This document shows, piece by piece, positions 11,244 through 24,099 of a DNA stretch of 64,000 nucleotides (the stretch's first letter is position 1; every line of letters starts with the position of its first letter). The notes under the pieces are model-generated. The model was not told the DNA's origin. It saw only the letters and a program-made list of their open reading frames with translations, and searched no databases. This DNA is from Micrasema longulum (taxonomy: Eukaryota > Arthropoda > Insecta > Trichoptera > Brachycentridae). The position numbers and the translations under genes are program-made. The stretch covers positions 124,001-188,000 of the forward strand of contig JAGVSM010003645.1 of NCBI GenBank assembly GCA_022494885.1, given 5' to 3'.

Positions 11244-12049
11244 CGATATTTGTTTGTGTATGTTTACGCTTTCAGCTCGTACTTTACTTCATCCCTCTTT
11301 TTAATGCTTGTTATTATTGATCACTTTTTAACGATTGTTTTTTTTCTTTTGCAGGTGAGTAAACTCCGTAATTAATTATCTCCGCGTTATTTGTAAGTAC
11401 TCCCCTCATTATTTTTAACTTTCTGGCTCGCTAACGTATTTCTTTGGATGTCTTTGTTGTTCGCAACAATCGCTTTGATATTTTCGTTTGTTCGAGGAAC
11501 CGTGTATGTTTTTCGTGCAAGTTCTACGCCCTCTCACTAACGCCTTCGTACTAGGAACAGCAACGGATAATGACAAATTCTGCACGGCTCGTTTGGGACA
11601 TGTAATTATTTTTATCGTTAATTGTATCGACCTTGATATCAATATAAAACGTTTATCACATTTGTCTTTAGTTCGTTTTATGCGAACACGTTTTTTTCCC
11701 CCCGAATTTACATCTTTTTTATCGATCATAATTTTTGTATTAATTAAAGCGGCATTTGCTTTATAAAATTCTTAATTTTTTTTTTATTTGTAATCAATCA
11801 CGATTTGATTGTTTTATTATGTGGTTCGATTTTTTTCATACGCTGTTTTGACATTCCTTTACCAGTAAGTATAAGACTTTACACGCCTTGTATGTTTATA
11901 CCGATTAATGTATTATATGTTGGCAATAAGCTTTTGAAGGTATCTGGTCATACTTGGAATATCACCTAATTAATATGCAGTTTGCGAAATACTCGACCTT
12001 TTACATAAAATTGGAATTTCTACATTTCTTCGTTCTGGTAGACGTCACC
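11244..12049. other. AT-rich noncoding sequence
   Basis: Overlapping open frames on both strands at 11415-11766 encode low-complexity, basic or hydrophobic strings without recognisable motifs. I do not call a gene. Confidence 0.4.
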
Positions 12050-12440
12050 TACCGAGATTTCACTACCAAAGCAGGAGGACTTCGGCTCATTTTGCTTCTT
12101 ATATAAATGCCGTAACAAATGTGTTTCCTTAGACGACTTAGACCGAAGCAATTATTCATATGTCGCAAGCTCGCGTTGATTTTTAACGCAATGTGCGAAG
12201 TACAAAACGGCACTTGTGCCTTTGTTTGTAGCGTGAAATTGTAAATTCCCTATAACGCTGCTACGATTAGCATTGTGCACGAGATGTTGTAATTTCTTTC
12301 GATGCAATGTGGGCAGACGAACACCGCCTAACACTGAACGCCTGGCGTAGCAATCCCCCACACCACCCACTCTGTTATCGTCCCGCCTGTCGCTGCTGTG
12401 GGCTGTGGGCCGCGAGCCGCTGGCGCAGATCAGCTGTGGT
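12050..12440. promoter_or_regulatory. CpG/GC-rich island, possible regulatory element or exon
   Basis: Base composition rises sharply against the AT-rich surroundings, with many CpGs around 12300-12430 (CGTCCCGCCTGTCGCTGCTG). Open frames exist on both strands but share no known motif. It could be a promoter, untranslated exon or conserved noncoding element. No core promoter motif is decisive. Confidence 0.25.
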
Positions 12441-13016
12441 CAAGCCACACATGATCGTTACTAACTATAAATATGATATAATCGGCCTGATTAGACATTA
12501 CAGAAAAAACTAATCAAACCAGTAACTGGACCCTTATTGCAAAACGTGTTTCAGGTGAATGAAACGAACCTCTCGAAGACCCGAATCAGCGAGCGAACGA
12601 AGGATAGTTTGAAAATTGCGGAACTAAAAATTCAGATGGCAAAATAACTAGATCGTTCTTGTTGATCATAAAAACACATTTTATTATGTTAATTAAATAG
12701 TAGACATAATTTGCATTGCTTATTTGACCATTTGAGGATAATGAATGCGCCCACCCGTTTCCCGAAACCTTTCATAAAGACTAGTGTCTTTATAATAAAA
12801 TTAACTCGTGTCTTTCTTCAGTTTCGCATATTCACTATCGAACTAATTTTAGCCATTACCAATTTAATAAACTGCCCGATGAACTAAAAAACGAAAAGGC
12901 GATTACTAAATCTAAAAGTGTGTAACAATTAAAACCTATCACTTGAATCTTTTTGATAGTGATAGTTATTAATATAATTTCTATAAATAGTGTATAATAC
13001 AGAGATTTTATTTTAA

Positions 13017-13747
13017 TCTTTATTTATATAATTCCTCTGTACGTCTGATGTCACTGAACTCCTCAGCGGCTTAACCGATTTACGTGCGGTTTCCAGAAAA
13101 ATACAGATCTTTGCGCTGTGCGTGTTCGTAGATATTAAAATCTTCAATCGAATGTGTAAAAAAGAAGTAATGAGCATAAATGTCGTTATAATTTGATCTA
13201 ATTAATTTTACTATGTATTTTTATTGTTATTTATTGTGGCTTGACACTGGCATAGCCTAAAAAGCCTTAATAAGTTCATAAATATTTAATTTTGTTATTT
13301 TGATTTTTACACATAATAAATAAATAAATTCATCGATCTACCAGGGTTGCATTTGAGGAGAATGCATTTACAAAAAATGGAAAGATGTTGTTTTTTTATG
13401 TATGAAAAAAGTTTGTTTTTGAGTGTTTACAAACAGCATTTGTTTTTTTGTGAATCTCAATCGGGATTTTTTCTTAAATTTCTTATAATTTCTACCCATT
13501 TATTTATTTTTGGTAATACCAAAATAATATTAAATTCTATACATTAAAAAAAATCGTATTCCTACGTAAGTACACCCCTTTGTAGGTGAGAAGACCGGAG
13601 TTTGACGTTTGCAAAAAGAATGCCATATTTGAAAAAAATATTCATTTTATGTTTTGGAATTCAACCATAAACAAGTACCTAGGTACCTTATCAATGAAAA
13701 GTCTTTTGCCAACGTTCGGGCAGGACAATGTCTCTCGGGTCCGCTAG
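13017..13747 (+). mobile_element. short Helitron, copy 1
   Basis: It begins TCTTTATTTATATAATTCC after an A and ends GGGTCCGCTAG before a T. This is the A|TC...CTAG|T layout of Helitrons. Just before the end, AACGTTCGGGCAGG...GTCTCTCGGG can form the usual 3' subterminal hairpin. It has no Rep/helicase coding, so it is non-autonomous. It matches the element at 40326-41247 over its length apart from one insertion in each. The LINE stub at 13184-13330 is the insertion here. Confidence 0.85.
13184..13330 (+). mobile_element. LINE 3' stub inserted in the Helitron
   Basis: About 147 bp absent from the sister Helitron at the corresponding point (near 40496). It carries GGCTTGACACTGGCATAGCC, AAAAGCCTTAATAAGTTCAT and a terminal AAATAAATAAAT tail, and matches the end of the LINE tail at 29340-29465. 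It is a very short 5'-truncated insertion. Confidence 0.75.
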
Positions 13748-14179
13748 TATATTATATAATACTGTGTCTTATCTTTCTAATATTATGTTTTCATATTATT
13801 TTGGATTGTATCAACTGATATGTATTGTCACAACATTGTTTTCTTTTTGTGGACCGTCCCTAATGATTTTTTTATAACTCTTGGGAGTATAATATCTAGT
13901 TCATGCATGTTTTATTAATAATAATTAATAAATACAATTAATTGCGATAATTTCGTATTTCTTTACAATCAAACCACGAAAATAACATATAATTTAAAGA
14001 GTACGTTTTATTAGACACTTAAATTACGTTGCGTAATAAAACTTCTGAAAAAAATCATGTGTAGACCATTTATCGTCTCTTGATTCGTCCACTCTTACAT
14101 TGTACTAATGACTGCATTTACTCTCGAACATATTAGTTGTCTGTTTGTTGGAATCTCCATTGACCTGTTGTTTACTTAC
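13748..14179. other. AT-rich noncoding sequence
   Basis: Nothing recognised beyond simple AT-rich sequence. Confidence 0.4.
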
Positions 14180-14620
14180 GTTTAATCGCTTCGTTTTCGT
14201 CTACCGATGAAATGGTGCGTTTGTTGCGTTTGTTGCGTTTCTCGCTGAGCCGCCATCGACACCTCGTTCTTGGTCAGACCTGGAGTGGGCGTCATACGCC
14301 ACGTGATCACCTGGCGAACGCACGCCGGCGTGTGTTGTGTTGTGCAGCCAGCAGCCAGCCTGCCTGTCAGTAGTCGATAGGAGGCCCAGTCTCTATACGC
14401 TGTGCCCGGTACTTTGTGCCACGGTAATCCGCGCGCGTGCAGACCACCGCGATAGTGAACCGATCGCCGTCGATCCCACCCGATCTTATCACCTCTATTC
14501 ACCCCTTTAGTTAAGGGTTAACGCGCGAGTGATAACTAAAAAAACCTAGTGATTTTTTACCATCGGCGAATCAGTGAATTAAACGAATCAAGGCACAATA
14601 CATATTGTGTTCATTAATGT
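14180..14620. promoter_or_regulatory. CpG-rich island, possible promoter or 5' noncoding exon
   Basis: A 440-bp block with much higher GC than its flanks. On the + strand it includes TCAGT initiator-like words (for example near 14368) and a donor-like TTAATGTAAGCG, with GT at 14619. It lies about 3.4 kb upstream of the coding exon at 18.2 kb and could supply its 5' leader. Open frames across it lack recognisable motifs. The link is inference. Confidence 0.3.
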
Positions 14621-14977
14621 AAGCGTATCGGTACGAGCGGTTACTGACTAAGTGAAACTTCTTTTTTTCAACACATTTTATGAATTATTAATAGCGATAT
14701 TGTATTTTTTTTATTCCTATTCACGCTTATTTGATCAGCATTATTTCGTACGAATCGCGCGTAATATACGTGCGGGTGTTATGTCAATAAAATCTACGAC
14801 TTCAGATGAAAGAACTGTCATCCAGGCGCGTCGGCGAATCATATCTATGTGTCGATTTAGTCGCCGAAAAGGTTGAAAAACCAATAATTTCTGAATAAAG
14901 TTTATGTGCATGCATGTCATACACCCGTAAATTTATCAAATTTATAAATTTGCTATAATGGACATAGACTATTGTGA

Positions 14978-15082
14978 CAAGTAAATACAGTTTTTGCTAC
15001 CATTCGTGTTTGCAATATGGTCCATGAGGATGAGTGAGAAGATCCGATAAAGGCCCTACATATCATTTGCCAAACTCGCAGT
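14978..15082. repeat. dispersed repeat R1, copy 1
   Basis: About 100 bp match the reverse complement of 44268-44372. Shared words include GTAAATACAGTTTTTGCTACC, TGTGTTTGCAATATGGTC, GAGGA and ATTTGCCAAAC. By eye roughly three quarters of positions agree. No terminal repeat or coding sequence is visible. The family is unknown. Confidence 0.6.
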
Positions 15083-15229
15083 GAATGTAGTTGAATACAG
15101 TATACCTAAAATATTTCATATGTTACCAAACAATATTAAAAATACTGAGTTAAATACAGGAGTTCGACGTTTGCTCAAATTATGGCCGTTAGAAAAAAGT
15201 TTTTTGTATTAGTGATAGTTTTTAATTTT

Positions 15230-15410
15230 TCAAAATGTAATCTGTAATTGTTTTTCAAGTAAAATTATTGTTAATGTAGGTTAAGTGTAAATAATCGATG
15301 TAATTTATAAGAACCTGCTGACGAGTTGTATGTATGCAACTCAGCAGGACTTTAATTTAAAAATATTTTGTAAATATTTTTGAAAAAATAAATATAAAAA
15401 AAATAAAAAA
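15230..15410 (+). repeat. probable retroelement 3' end with hairpin
   Basis: Contains a stem at 15314-15348 (CCTGCTGACGAGTTG against CAACTCAGCAGG, with a 3-nt bulge), followed by an A-rich tail of AAATA/AAAAAT units. This layout suggests the 3' UTR of a retroelement. No second copy was found in the window. Confidence 0.35.
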
Positions 15411-15640
15411 AAGTTAAATTCAATTCAAATCTCAATAAATTAAATTGGTAATTTTAAAAGAGTAAAACGCGTATTGACATAAAACACGGGTTTTTTGAAT
15501 GAGTGAAACCGCTAGGAAGACCCACGGTCTTTTAAACGGTTTTGAGCATGTGGAAGAATGTACTTTCAATGTAATCATAAATAAAGCACTTTAAAAAAAA
15601 CTTGAATTTTTCGCGGTTTCCCGCAACAAATGCTTAGAAT

Positions 15641-15745
15641 ATTTATTTATGTTTTATTGAGTCGTTTCATAACATCTTAATAACTAATAAATATAAACGT
15701 ATAACAACATCACAATTTTTTATCAAAATTTCTTAAGAACATATT
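15641..15745 (-). mobile_element. LINE-C 3' UTR fragment
   Basis: Shares ATATTTATTTATG, TTTATTGAG/TTATTAAG, TCATAACATCTTAA and TTTTTTATCAAAATTTCT with the LINE-C copy at 45.54-45.77 kb, in the same orientation. Only the noncoding end is present. Confidence 0.65.
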
Positions 15746-18027
15746 TTGAGTTCATTAACGGGAGCGTAAGCTGTCACTGACTAAACTGTTTGTTTTACCT
15801 GTTTTATCGGCACGAATTTGTATTTTTATTTGCATAAAAACTGTTGTTTTGTGTATAAATAATATTTTAATTGCACTCTACATATATGATTACGTCATTT
15901 CTTACGTACTTAATCGCAATTACTATTACTTGCATTGTATATCCGTCGATTTCGAGAAATTGAAATACGTTATGGTCAAATCATTTTGTTATTACAATGC
16001 ATCAATTACATTTCCTCGTTCGGCAATTATTTCAGCTTTTAAAACGATTCACAATCAAACTGTTTCGTATTATTAGTTTTTAAAGATAATGTACAAACGT
16101 AGTCTTGTCCGACAGGTGACCTTTTGAGATTGACAATTCACATTATCGCAAACCTGTTCAGCACAACCCAAACTATTATGAATATTATTCGCATAATATA
16201 TTTTTTTAAACACTTATCATTTACGTATTACTTGCCCAGAATGTTAAACACAATACACTCGTAAATGTTCTGCTTTAATGAAATACTCGTAGCTTTGTTT
16301 AATAATGAAATAGCACTTAGATGAATAACACGGTTTGGAATTTGTTAGAATGAAATGAGTTTTGTTTTTATTTTATTATTTAATTGTCATTGCATTATGT
16401 AGTAATTTTTTTTAAAATTCACATACGAGTTTTATAGGTTTGAGTTGTTTGATATAATTTATGTTTATTTTTTACAATCGGTATAATATTTAAAGATAAG
16501 TGATTTTCAGAACATCGTACTTTGTGTACTGTTGTAATAGGTACCCTACAAATTATTGGGCGCGAAAAACAGCAATTAAAATACAATCTAAATATATTGT
16601 ATCTGCCTAAAATGTGTTTTTTTATTAAACATTAATACGATTATTCAAAACCCGCAACAATTTAAATTTTAAATTATATTTTGTAAGATTTTTTCGTGTA
16701 TTTAAAAATGATGAGGCGATGTCTGCCATTCGTTTTTAGCGTTACATACTCCAGTATTTATTATACACAAATGTTGTAAATGTATTCAAAATACCACACA
16801 CGGTAGTGTGGTAAAACATAACATGGCTATTTACTTGGTTAAACTTAACGCGGTTCCTGGTAGCATTACCGAATAACTGAGTGATTTATTTCAATGTAGT
16901 TCATTGCTATTCCGTTCACATTATATGATTTGTGAACTAGCGTGTCATAAGCAGTCTTATAAACATAATATTATATCTTGTATACATTCTGGCACTACGT
17001 AGACAGATATGTAGATACTAACTATGAACTATGACTGGATACTATCGCATACATATAATATGTTTATGGCCCTAGTTTTTGAACGGATGTGTGTCTAAAC
17101 AGGCCGATACCAGTCACCAGTCAGACATTCCTAGATGAGATGCCGGTTTTCTGTATTTTTATCTTATCGTAAAACTACGTTGTTTTTACAAATTACAGCG
17201 TGCTCTTGCTTTGAACTGCCACACCCTCACGCCTTCGTTTATAATCTTATTTTTCCCCGCGACACCCGAAATTAACTTTTAGTAATTGATTTTCAGCTTC
17301 CTTGTAAAATTTTCATGCATAACTCAAACAACTGGCGAAATGTCTGAAATTTTACTGAAGTACCGAGTATATTCATTAAAATTTTTAGAAATTCGTCAAG
17401 TCAACTTATTTTGCTGTCACTTCTTACTGGCGTGATACCTCGAATTTTAATTCAAGTATCTAATATTTATTAAGGGAAATTCGATCGCGTACATGATTAA
17501 ATATGTCCGTTTGCACTTCATTCCCAATAATTCCAACGCAACGCTTTATATGCTAATTGATCTCAAACTTGTAAATATAATTTATGAGCGATTTTAAAAT
17601 AATGTAATGATCTTACTGTTTTGTATGGTAGCTAGGTAGCTACAGTACATTAAAACAAATCCAATGCTGCATAGAAATTGTATGCGGTGGACTTACGAAC
17701 GTATTTTTTTCTTCATAATATATTCACAATATTGTGAGTTGTTATCAATGACGTTTCGAGTTAGATTATACATCCATACACTGCTCACTACACACTACAC
17801 ACTACACAGATGTTAGTTATTTGGTCTACGCGTCGGACTTGTGACAGACGTCTTCTCGTATATCATTTTCAGAGGTAGTTTTTATTCGGAGATATCGTAT
17901 ATCGCGTTTGTTTCGAACGTATGCCCGTGGCATTTTGGTTCCTCCAACTCTCTACCTCTACAATGTACGAGTTCGTATTTTTTATTATATATTTGAAGGT
18001 CACTATTTGTTTCAATCCTCGTTTCAG
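15746..18027 (+). other. AT-rich sequence, probable upstream region or intron
   Basis: No repeat family recognised except a short ACACT-type microsatellite at 17785-17807. If the exon at 18028 is internal, this is the 3' part of a 5' UTR intron. If 18026 is a transcription start, it is promoter sequence. Confidence 0.35.
17785..17807. repeat. short CACTACA microsatellite
   Basis: Three near-identical CACTACA-type units in tandem. Confidence 0.6.
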
Positions 18028-18357
18028 TTTGTGAAGTGAATACTGAAATCCGACCCGTGTCGGTTATCCAGCTAGGGTGTTCTAGTTAAGTGTTTCTAGC
18101 TATCTTGTGATGTGTCGCAAGTTGTGCCATATTTGAAGCGAGCGTCTCGACTCTCGACTGCGTGCCGTAGTTTGATGTGCCGATCCCTCCGTGGCCCGCT
18201 ACCATGGGTGTGGACTTTGATCAGCAGAACAGAATCCCTACCAGCACTCTCCAGGAGCTGAGAGGTATTCTCATGTCGTCACTCTCCAGGGAGAACCTCG
18301 GCATGCTGGACTCTCCGCCAGAACCCAGGAGAAGAAAAGTTCGATTTGAAGATAACG
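18028..18357 (+). CDS. host coding exon with start codon, gene unknown
   Basis: I do not recognise this gene. The ATG at 18204 lies in a good context (CTACCATGG). It is the first in-frame ATG after a stop at 18168-18170. The frame runs 51 codons plus one base to a consensus donor (AACG|GTGAGT, GT at 18358). The peptide starts MGVDFDQQNRIPTSTLQELR. Residues about 32-51 hold SPPEPRRRKVRFEDN, in which KVRF fits the R/KVxF docking motif for protein phosphatase 1, though such a short match is weak. Codon use is far more GC-rich than the surroundings. The 5' edge at 18028 follows an acceptor-like tract (TTTCAATCCTCGTTTCAG). Alternatively, transcription could start near 18026 at a TCAGT initiator, with a TATATATT about 40 bases upstream. 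A short upstream reading frame (ATG at 18175) overlaps the start in another frame. No partner exon is certain. Confidence 0.7.
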
Positions 18358-21300
18358 GTGAGTTGGCAGGGATTTTCTCCGAGGTATTACTCAGATGAAG
18401 CGTAATTACACTAATTATATATTTTTCTTTTCCGAATTTTACACCTTACCCCGGGTATAAGAGCACTTGAAGATTGAGTGATTATTATTATGGATAAGTA
18501 TAGCGCCATTTTCCTAATGATTTTTCAAGGGCGCTTTTAAAAAATTGTTTATATGGTACAAAATCTCTCCTGGTTGTCACAATCAGGCTTGGTTTTTCGG
18601 TTTTAAAAAGAATATTTACAATTCTTAATTCATTCTACAAGTCAATCTTTTCCAAACATATTATTGAATCTATAATTTTTTTGTTAACGTTCTTTACGTA
18701 ATAACGTCTGTTTGGTGTGTGAGTAATATGACTTATTTTACTTACGTCTCCAGTCTATACAAATATTATTTACATGAAAATAATACAAGATGTATAGGAA
18801 ATTGATAAAATAATCGACCTCGAAAATTTGAAAGGTTTCATCATAATTATCACTCGAAATGACAGTCAAACATCTTTTTATTTTCCGGATACCATATTTC
18901 AGCTTAACATACTTGAAAATATGAATAAAATGTATATCATGGCCGCTGGACACACAATTATAGGAATATATAAAAACAAACCACGGTTTTTTGTACTTCG
19001 TGTGTGAAGTTTACTGTATGAAATGCAGTTTACAGTTTACACTTTACAGAGCTCTTTTATTATGATTTTATTGCATGACTTCTCTACTATTCCCACGGAA
19101 ATTCACAAAGTTACGCGGAAACGTAACCCGCGTATTCTCCATCTCCAGGACGCCTGGCTGCAATTCATTTTCGCTCGCGTAACGCAATTAGCTACCGAGG
19201 TCCGTTAATTCTAACATTCCTTATCTTACACTTTCTCCTCGTTGCGTCCACTTCCGGAAGATTCCTCGCTTTCGGTTCAGTGTCCACACCGCAATATCCC
19301 ACGGAAGGTTACCACTTGCCACTTATGCCGACATAAATAAATCGACCGAGATAAAAATGCCGGATGAATGAAAACGATGATTCCTCCGGATTACAGTTGC
19401 AGTTCTGCATTGTCTAAGCGCAGACTTAACGTCGTTACGTGTGGACTTTCGTCTACTGCACAATCCGCGATGCGTTTAATCGCATGCGTTATTATTTTAA
19501 TTATTACAGTAATTCGCTTTTAATTTATCAAAGTGAGCGATCTTAATGGCCCTTTCTTCTTGGTTAGCATTTTCCCACTTTGCGGGCAGCCGTCACGACT
19601 GTATTCACAAGAGAATCTACTGCACTTACGCATGATAACCATAATTTTATTCACTTTCTGTTTCCATTCTTTTTTGTTTTATCGACACAGATCCACTAAC
19701 GAGAATTTTTCGCATTTCGTAATGTCGCATTTTGTATATCGTACGCAACTTATTGCGGCAGAATAGAATAAGAGAAATTATCGTTTTTGTTGCCTACAAT
19801 AAAGCTTACAGAAATGAAGACTGAAATAAAATATTGACCAAATATTCGTGCATTCTTTTTATTAAAATTTCGTTAAAATACTTCAGCACGGATTGATGTT
19901 TTCACACTTTCAAAATCAATTTGTCTTACCCGTCTCTTGTTAAAGTAAACAGTATGTTATGTATTGAAGCCACGCGACCTTGCTCAACGTCCTTTGATAA
20001 CCTTGTTCGTCACAACTACCTATTTCTTATTCTGCCAATAGCAAAACGAATACACCATTTAATTAATGCACCCACGTCACCATTCAATGTAGAGATACGT
20101 ATCCAATAGTATATTTTAAGGAAAATAAAATCTGCGAGTTAGAATTGATACTGTGCATAAAATGTGACTCTAATATACATGAATGTTCTGTCTATTTAAT
20201 ACTTCCCGTTTTCCTTGACCATTTGGAATCAATACTTCTTGATGAATTATCTAACTACTATTTTATTTTATTTTATTTCTTGATAGAGTCTTTTAGCCCG
20301 TTTGCCAATAATCTGAAATCCCGGTATGTACAACCAGTGTTTTCGGGAAAAAAATCGTTTGTTAATTGAGAGATTTTAAATTTTATTTTTAAAATTCTAG
20401 TGTACTCCGAAGTTATTTTAATCCTTCATTTACCGAGTGTTTTTCTTGAAACAATATGAGTGTACTTAGTAGCAATGTGCTTTCACTGTAAATCCAGGCT
20501 TCTTTTATTTTGAGTTTTCTTTTCATACACTCTGCTTATTATTCAGTGGTGCCTTTTCATCCGAATACCGAGGCTGACTGTAAACCCTTTGTATCAGCTT
20601 TATAATAAAATCATTGTTTATGAAGTGTTTTAATGAGACCCTTAAATTAAGCAAAGTGTGTATGTATACCTTCCAATTACGAACTTCTTTCGCTAACTCT
20701 TGTGTATAAACAATGCCTGCTAATAGTCTAATTTTTTAATTCCGTATTTTTGTCAACGTGCAGTCTGTGCATGTTCGCGTTCTTGTGATATAGGTTCCTA
20801 CGCAATTTTGTACTTGGTAGCTTTTTTAAATAACTGCTAGAAAACGGGAATCATGTTGTGGTAAAGTAAAAATCGAATCTCCAACGGGAGCACACCCGTC
20901 TCGATTGATAGGTTTCTTTTTTTGTAATATGTTATTTTTGATACTGACATAAGCTACGTTGTGAATGAGACGCTGGAAATAGGAAGAACGCGTTGTAAGT
21001 AGCTCGTAAATCTATTCATTATCTAAGAAGGCTCTAAAGGTCAAATAGGCATGCAAGAGAAATCCATTCATATGAATCAGATTGTCCTTCAAACACATTT
21101 AATACGTAAACACCTGTTACAAGCCGTGTTTTAAAATTCTTAAGGCATTGTTACTTCGTGTAACCATTGAAGTGGGTGGTATCAAAATAATTAATATTCA
21201 AATTGCTTCACGGAAGACATAATGGTTAAATTATTAGTTATGACTTAAATCAGAGATAAACATTTTATTTTTCAGAATATTTTCCTAACTAATATGCACT

Positions 21301-23786
21301 TTTACTGTTCCTGCAATTTCCAACATCAATTTTCTCGTTAATTTGTTCATCTTCCTTCCAATTTTAAAATAAAATATTTTCAATGGAATCCGAAGGTTGC
21401 GATGGTAATGCTAATCGAAGAGTCATATTTGTCATTCGTTTTAAAGCCTTTAAAAACCTGTATTTTCCTATACGTCCTTCATGTAGGCCAACCAGTCAGT
21501 ATCAGGGGTTTTAACGTAATATTTATTTTCAAACTCTCAAAAGTAATTTTTATAATTCATTACGATTTCTATGGCTGTTGCGCGTTTAATTGTTTAGAAT
21601 ATATACTTTTTAATCTAAAAAACTGATGTGTATCCGGCTCGAAGGACCACAAAATAACTGTGGACTAGTTAACTGTATTATTTTAACCCTAATCGCTAAT
21701 CGTCTTTGCTATGAATAACACATCTAAATACGCTAACAAAATCATCATCATTTTGTACTGGAGCATATGGCGTCCACAAACAGCCGCCAGACCTCTCCAG
21801 GTTATTAACTCCTCTGTATCCCCCAAGTCTTGCGCGCGTCCCGCAGTTTAGATATGAACTGCCGAGGAACTGTCAGTAGTGGACATTCATGATATCGGGA
21901 ACCTGATGTATAAATACTCCACAGTCATTTTTTTACATATCTTTTATTGAGAAGAAATTTTGTTAAATAAGATTTCGCGTTTACATCGCAAGTTCTCTTA
22001 TTTGTATCCATTATGCGGTTTATCATCTTCTAATTTAACGACCTTCGGTTGATCGATAAAGCTTATCAAAACATTCCTTAATATTATTATCACACGCGTT
22101 ATCATTCAAATGAATGTTTACATTCGTGAAAGTTGGGTTAAGCATAGTTCATTTGCTTAGAAACGTAGCGATTTACATGTATGGTATGATTTACTTTACA
22201 TGTATAATTTGTAGTAAAATTAGACTCGATGGGTGTATCGCAAATATAACCTTTGATATTGATATATTATGAGCACAACTATGTATAATATTACAACCCA
22301 CAAACTCAAATACGTAATATAAGTTTGTCGGGATCATATTTAAAACATTAGTATACATACTACTCATTATTATTTTGTGTTAATATTCGGAGGGAAAAAA
22401 ACTTCACCGGCAAGCTACGACTGAAATGGCCGTTTATTCGATGGTTATGATATGTTAAGTTCACTCTTATTTATCGACTAAAATGTATTTCGCGAACACA
22501 TGTTTGCTTTATCAGTGATCCAAATATTTTATCAAAAACGTTAGTTCTTATTAATGAAATCATGCAACATTTAAGGCGTTAAGTCAAATGCAAATATATG
22601 TATTTTCAAATATTTTGAAAAACTATTTATTTTATTACGTTTTTGTTTCTTTGTATTTTCCGTTGAAATTCCCTGTCCGCGACAGCGTACAGTAAGATCA
22701 TGTCTATATCTGGCTCGCGATGACATCACATCTTGTTGTTCCTAAAAAGGCGCATCAGGGCGGAGGTCGACCACGGTAAATATCTTTGCCATTTTATCGA
22801 AAAAAAAATTTATCAATTTACGCGCCGCGTATTGAGAAATAATAGTATTGTGTTTCTCGGCACTTACAATCAACTATCAAGTTATGTTGGCGCGGCGGTT
22901 CCATTATGGATTGGTAGATATTCACTTTTTAGTTCACGTCACTATACAACCATAATGAACTTAGTACTTATTTACGGTACATAGTTGATCAATTGTACAT
23001 ATTGTATTCGCACAACACGATTATAGCATTCTTTGATCATTGCGTTGTTTTCCTATTTGATGACGTAATTAATTTTATTTCGATGACTTAATTACTATTT
23101 CTAGAATGGTTGTTTTATTTCCTGTAAAAATAAATATTCTGCTTTGACTATGTGCTGTTTTGAATATTTCGAAGTGTGGTTTAGGGGTATGTGAATAAAA
23201 ACTTACAGAGATCTCAACATAAATAGCTGGCTATTTTTGAAAAGGGAATATGAAGAAGGGGGAAACCAGCATTGAAAAAAAACTAGTGCAACCCCCTTCT
23301 AATTCAAGGCGCTTATATAAGAGATGAGTTGTTAATCCGTAGAAAATGTTGCGCTCTGGATATGTATCTGTTACCTTGAAAAAAGAAAGTTCTAAATGGC
23401 TTTTTATTTTTTTACTTATATTGATAATTAATGTACAGTTTAATGATAATTAGATTTCAGTTAATATCAGAACATTTCTAATTATGTCTGTATAATTTTA
23501 AGATTAAATAAATAAATAATTATATTTTGCACATTTTAAAAGCTCTCAATTTTACTGTACACTATTATAATGTTTTCAGAGTTGATCTATTAATTTACAC
23601 ATTTTCTCATTCTAACATGACCTCGTTAGCCTGTCATTTGATATTTACATACTTTGTGGGACGATATTTTTATTGTAGGTGTATGTTTCTTCATTTTTTC
23701 GCAATAATTTTACCATGCAACGTAACCTCGGACCGCTGAAAAACAAATCAATTTGTTTTGTTTTCTTATATAGGTGTAATTCATTA
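18358..23786 (+). other. probable long intron with few repeats
   Basis: It begins at the GTGAGT donor. Apart from the tail fragment at 18481-18600, no mobile element is recognised for about 5 kb, the largest quiet segment in the window. Mildly GC-rich patches (about 19060-19330, 21780-21880 and 22680-22780) may be conserved regulatory elements. Open frames in them lack motifs. Confidence 0.4.
18481..18600 (-). mobile_element. 3' end of a TAA-tailed retroelement (family T)
   Basis: On the minus strand it reads AAAAGCGCCCTTGAAAAATC...AAAATGGCGCTATACTTATCC followed by ATAATAATAAT. The same 3' end is found in the fragment nested in SINE-A at 51484-51588. AGCGCC and GGCGCT can pair as a small hairpin. 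The 5' limit is uncertain. Confidence 0.65.
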
Positions 23787-23975
23787 TCATTAGTATTCCC
23801 TTTACCCACCTGGGCACATTGGGCACTGCATTAGCACACCAATCGCGGCGTACCTTGATTATTTTTGTTTCATAAAGGTACGACTATCAGTCTTACGCTT
23901 TAGGTGCCAGTCCAGGGGCTATAAAATATCAACACATTTAAAAATAAATATTTAATGTTAACCCGAGACATCATT
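23787..23975 (-). mobile_element. SINE-A copy, body and 3' core
   Basis: Minus orientation. The core is GCCGCGATTGGTGTGCTAATG, with CAGTGCCCAATGTGCC and the end GGGAATACTAATGAT. The body has ATATTTTATAGCCCCTGG and GTAAGACTGATAG. The tRNA head is not present in the expected orientation beyond 23975. Confidence 0.7.
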
Positions 23976-23984
23976 TAATTAGTT

Positions 23985-24035
23985 CGCCTTGATATCTTAT
24001 GGTCAGCGCGTTTGCCTGTGCTAAGTGTTAGTGGT
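23985..24035 (+). mobile_element. SINE-A head fragment, inverted relative to adjacent body
   Basis: CGCCTTGATATCTTATGGTCAGCGCGTTTGCCTG resembles the SINE-A head in plus orientation, although the adjacent body is on the minus strand. Box B is lost. It may be a separate insertion or an inversion within one element. Confidence 0.5.
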
Positions 24036-24099
24036 TATTATCTTATTTTTTTGGAATCACTTGTACTTTTACTGGCATTCGGTAGCTTATTTCTAATAA

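Noticed and set aside
11415..11766. Opposing open frames as small genes
   Set aside because: Basic and low-complexity on one strand, hydrophobic on the other, as expected from AT-rich sequence read in both directions.
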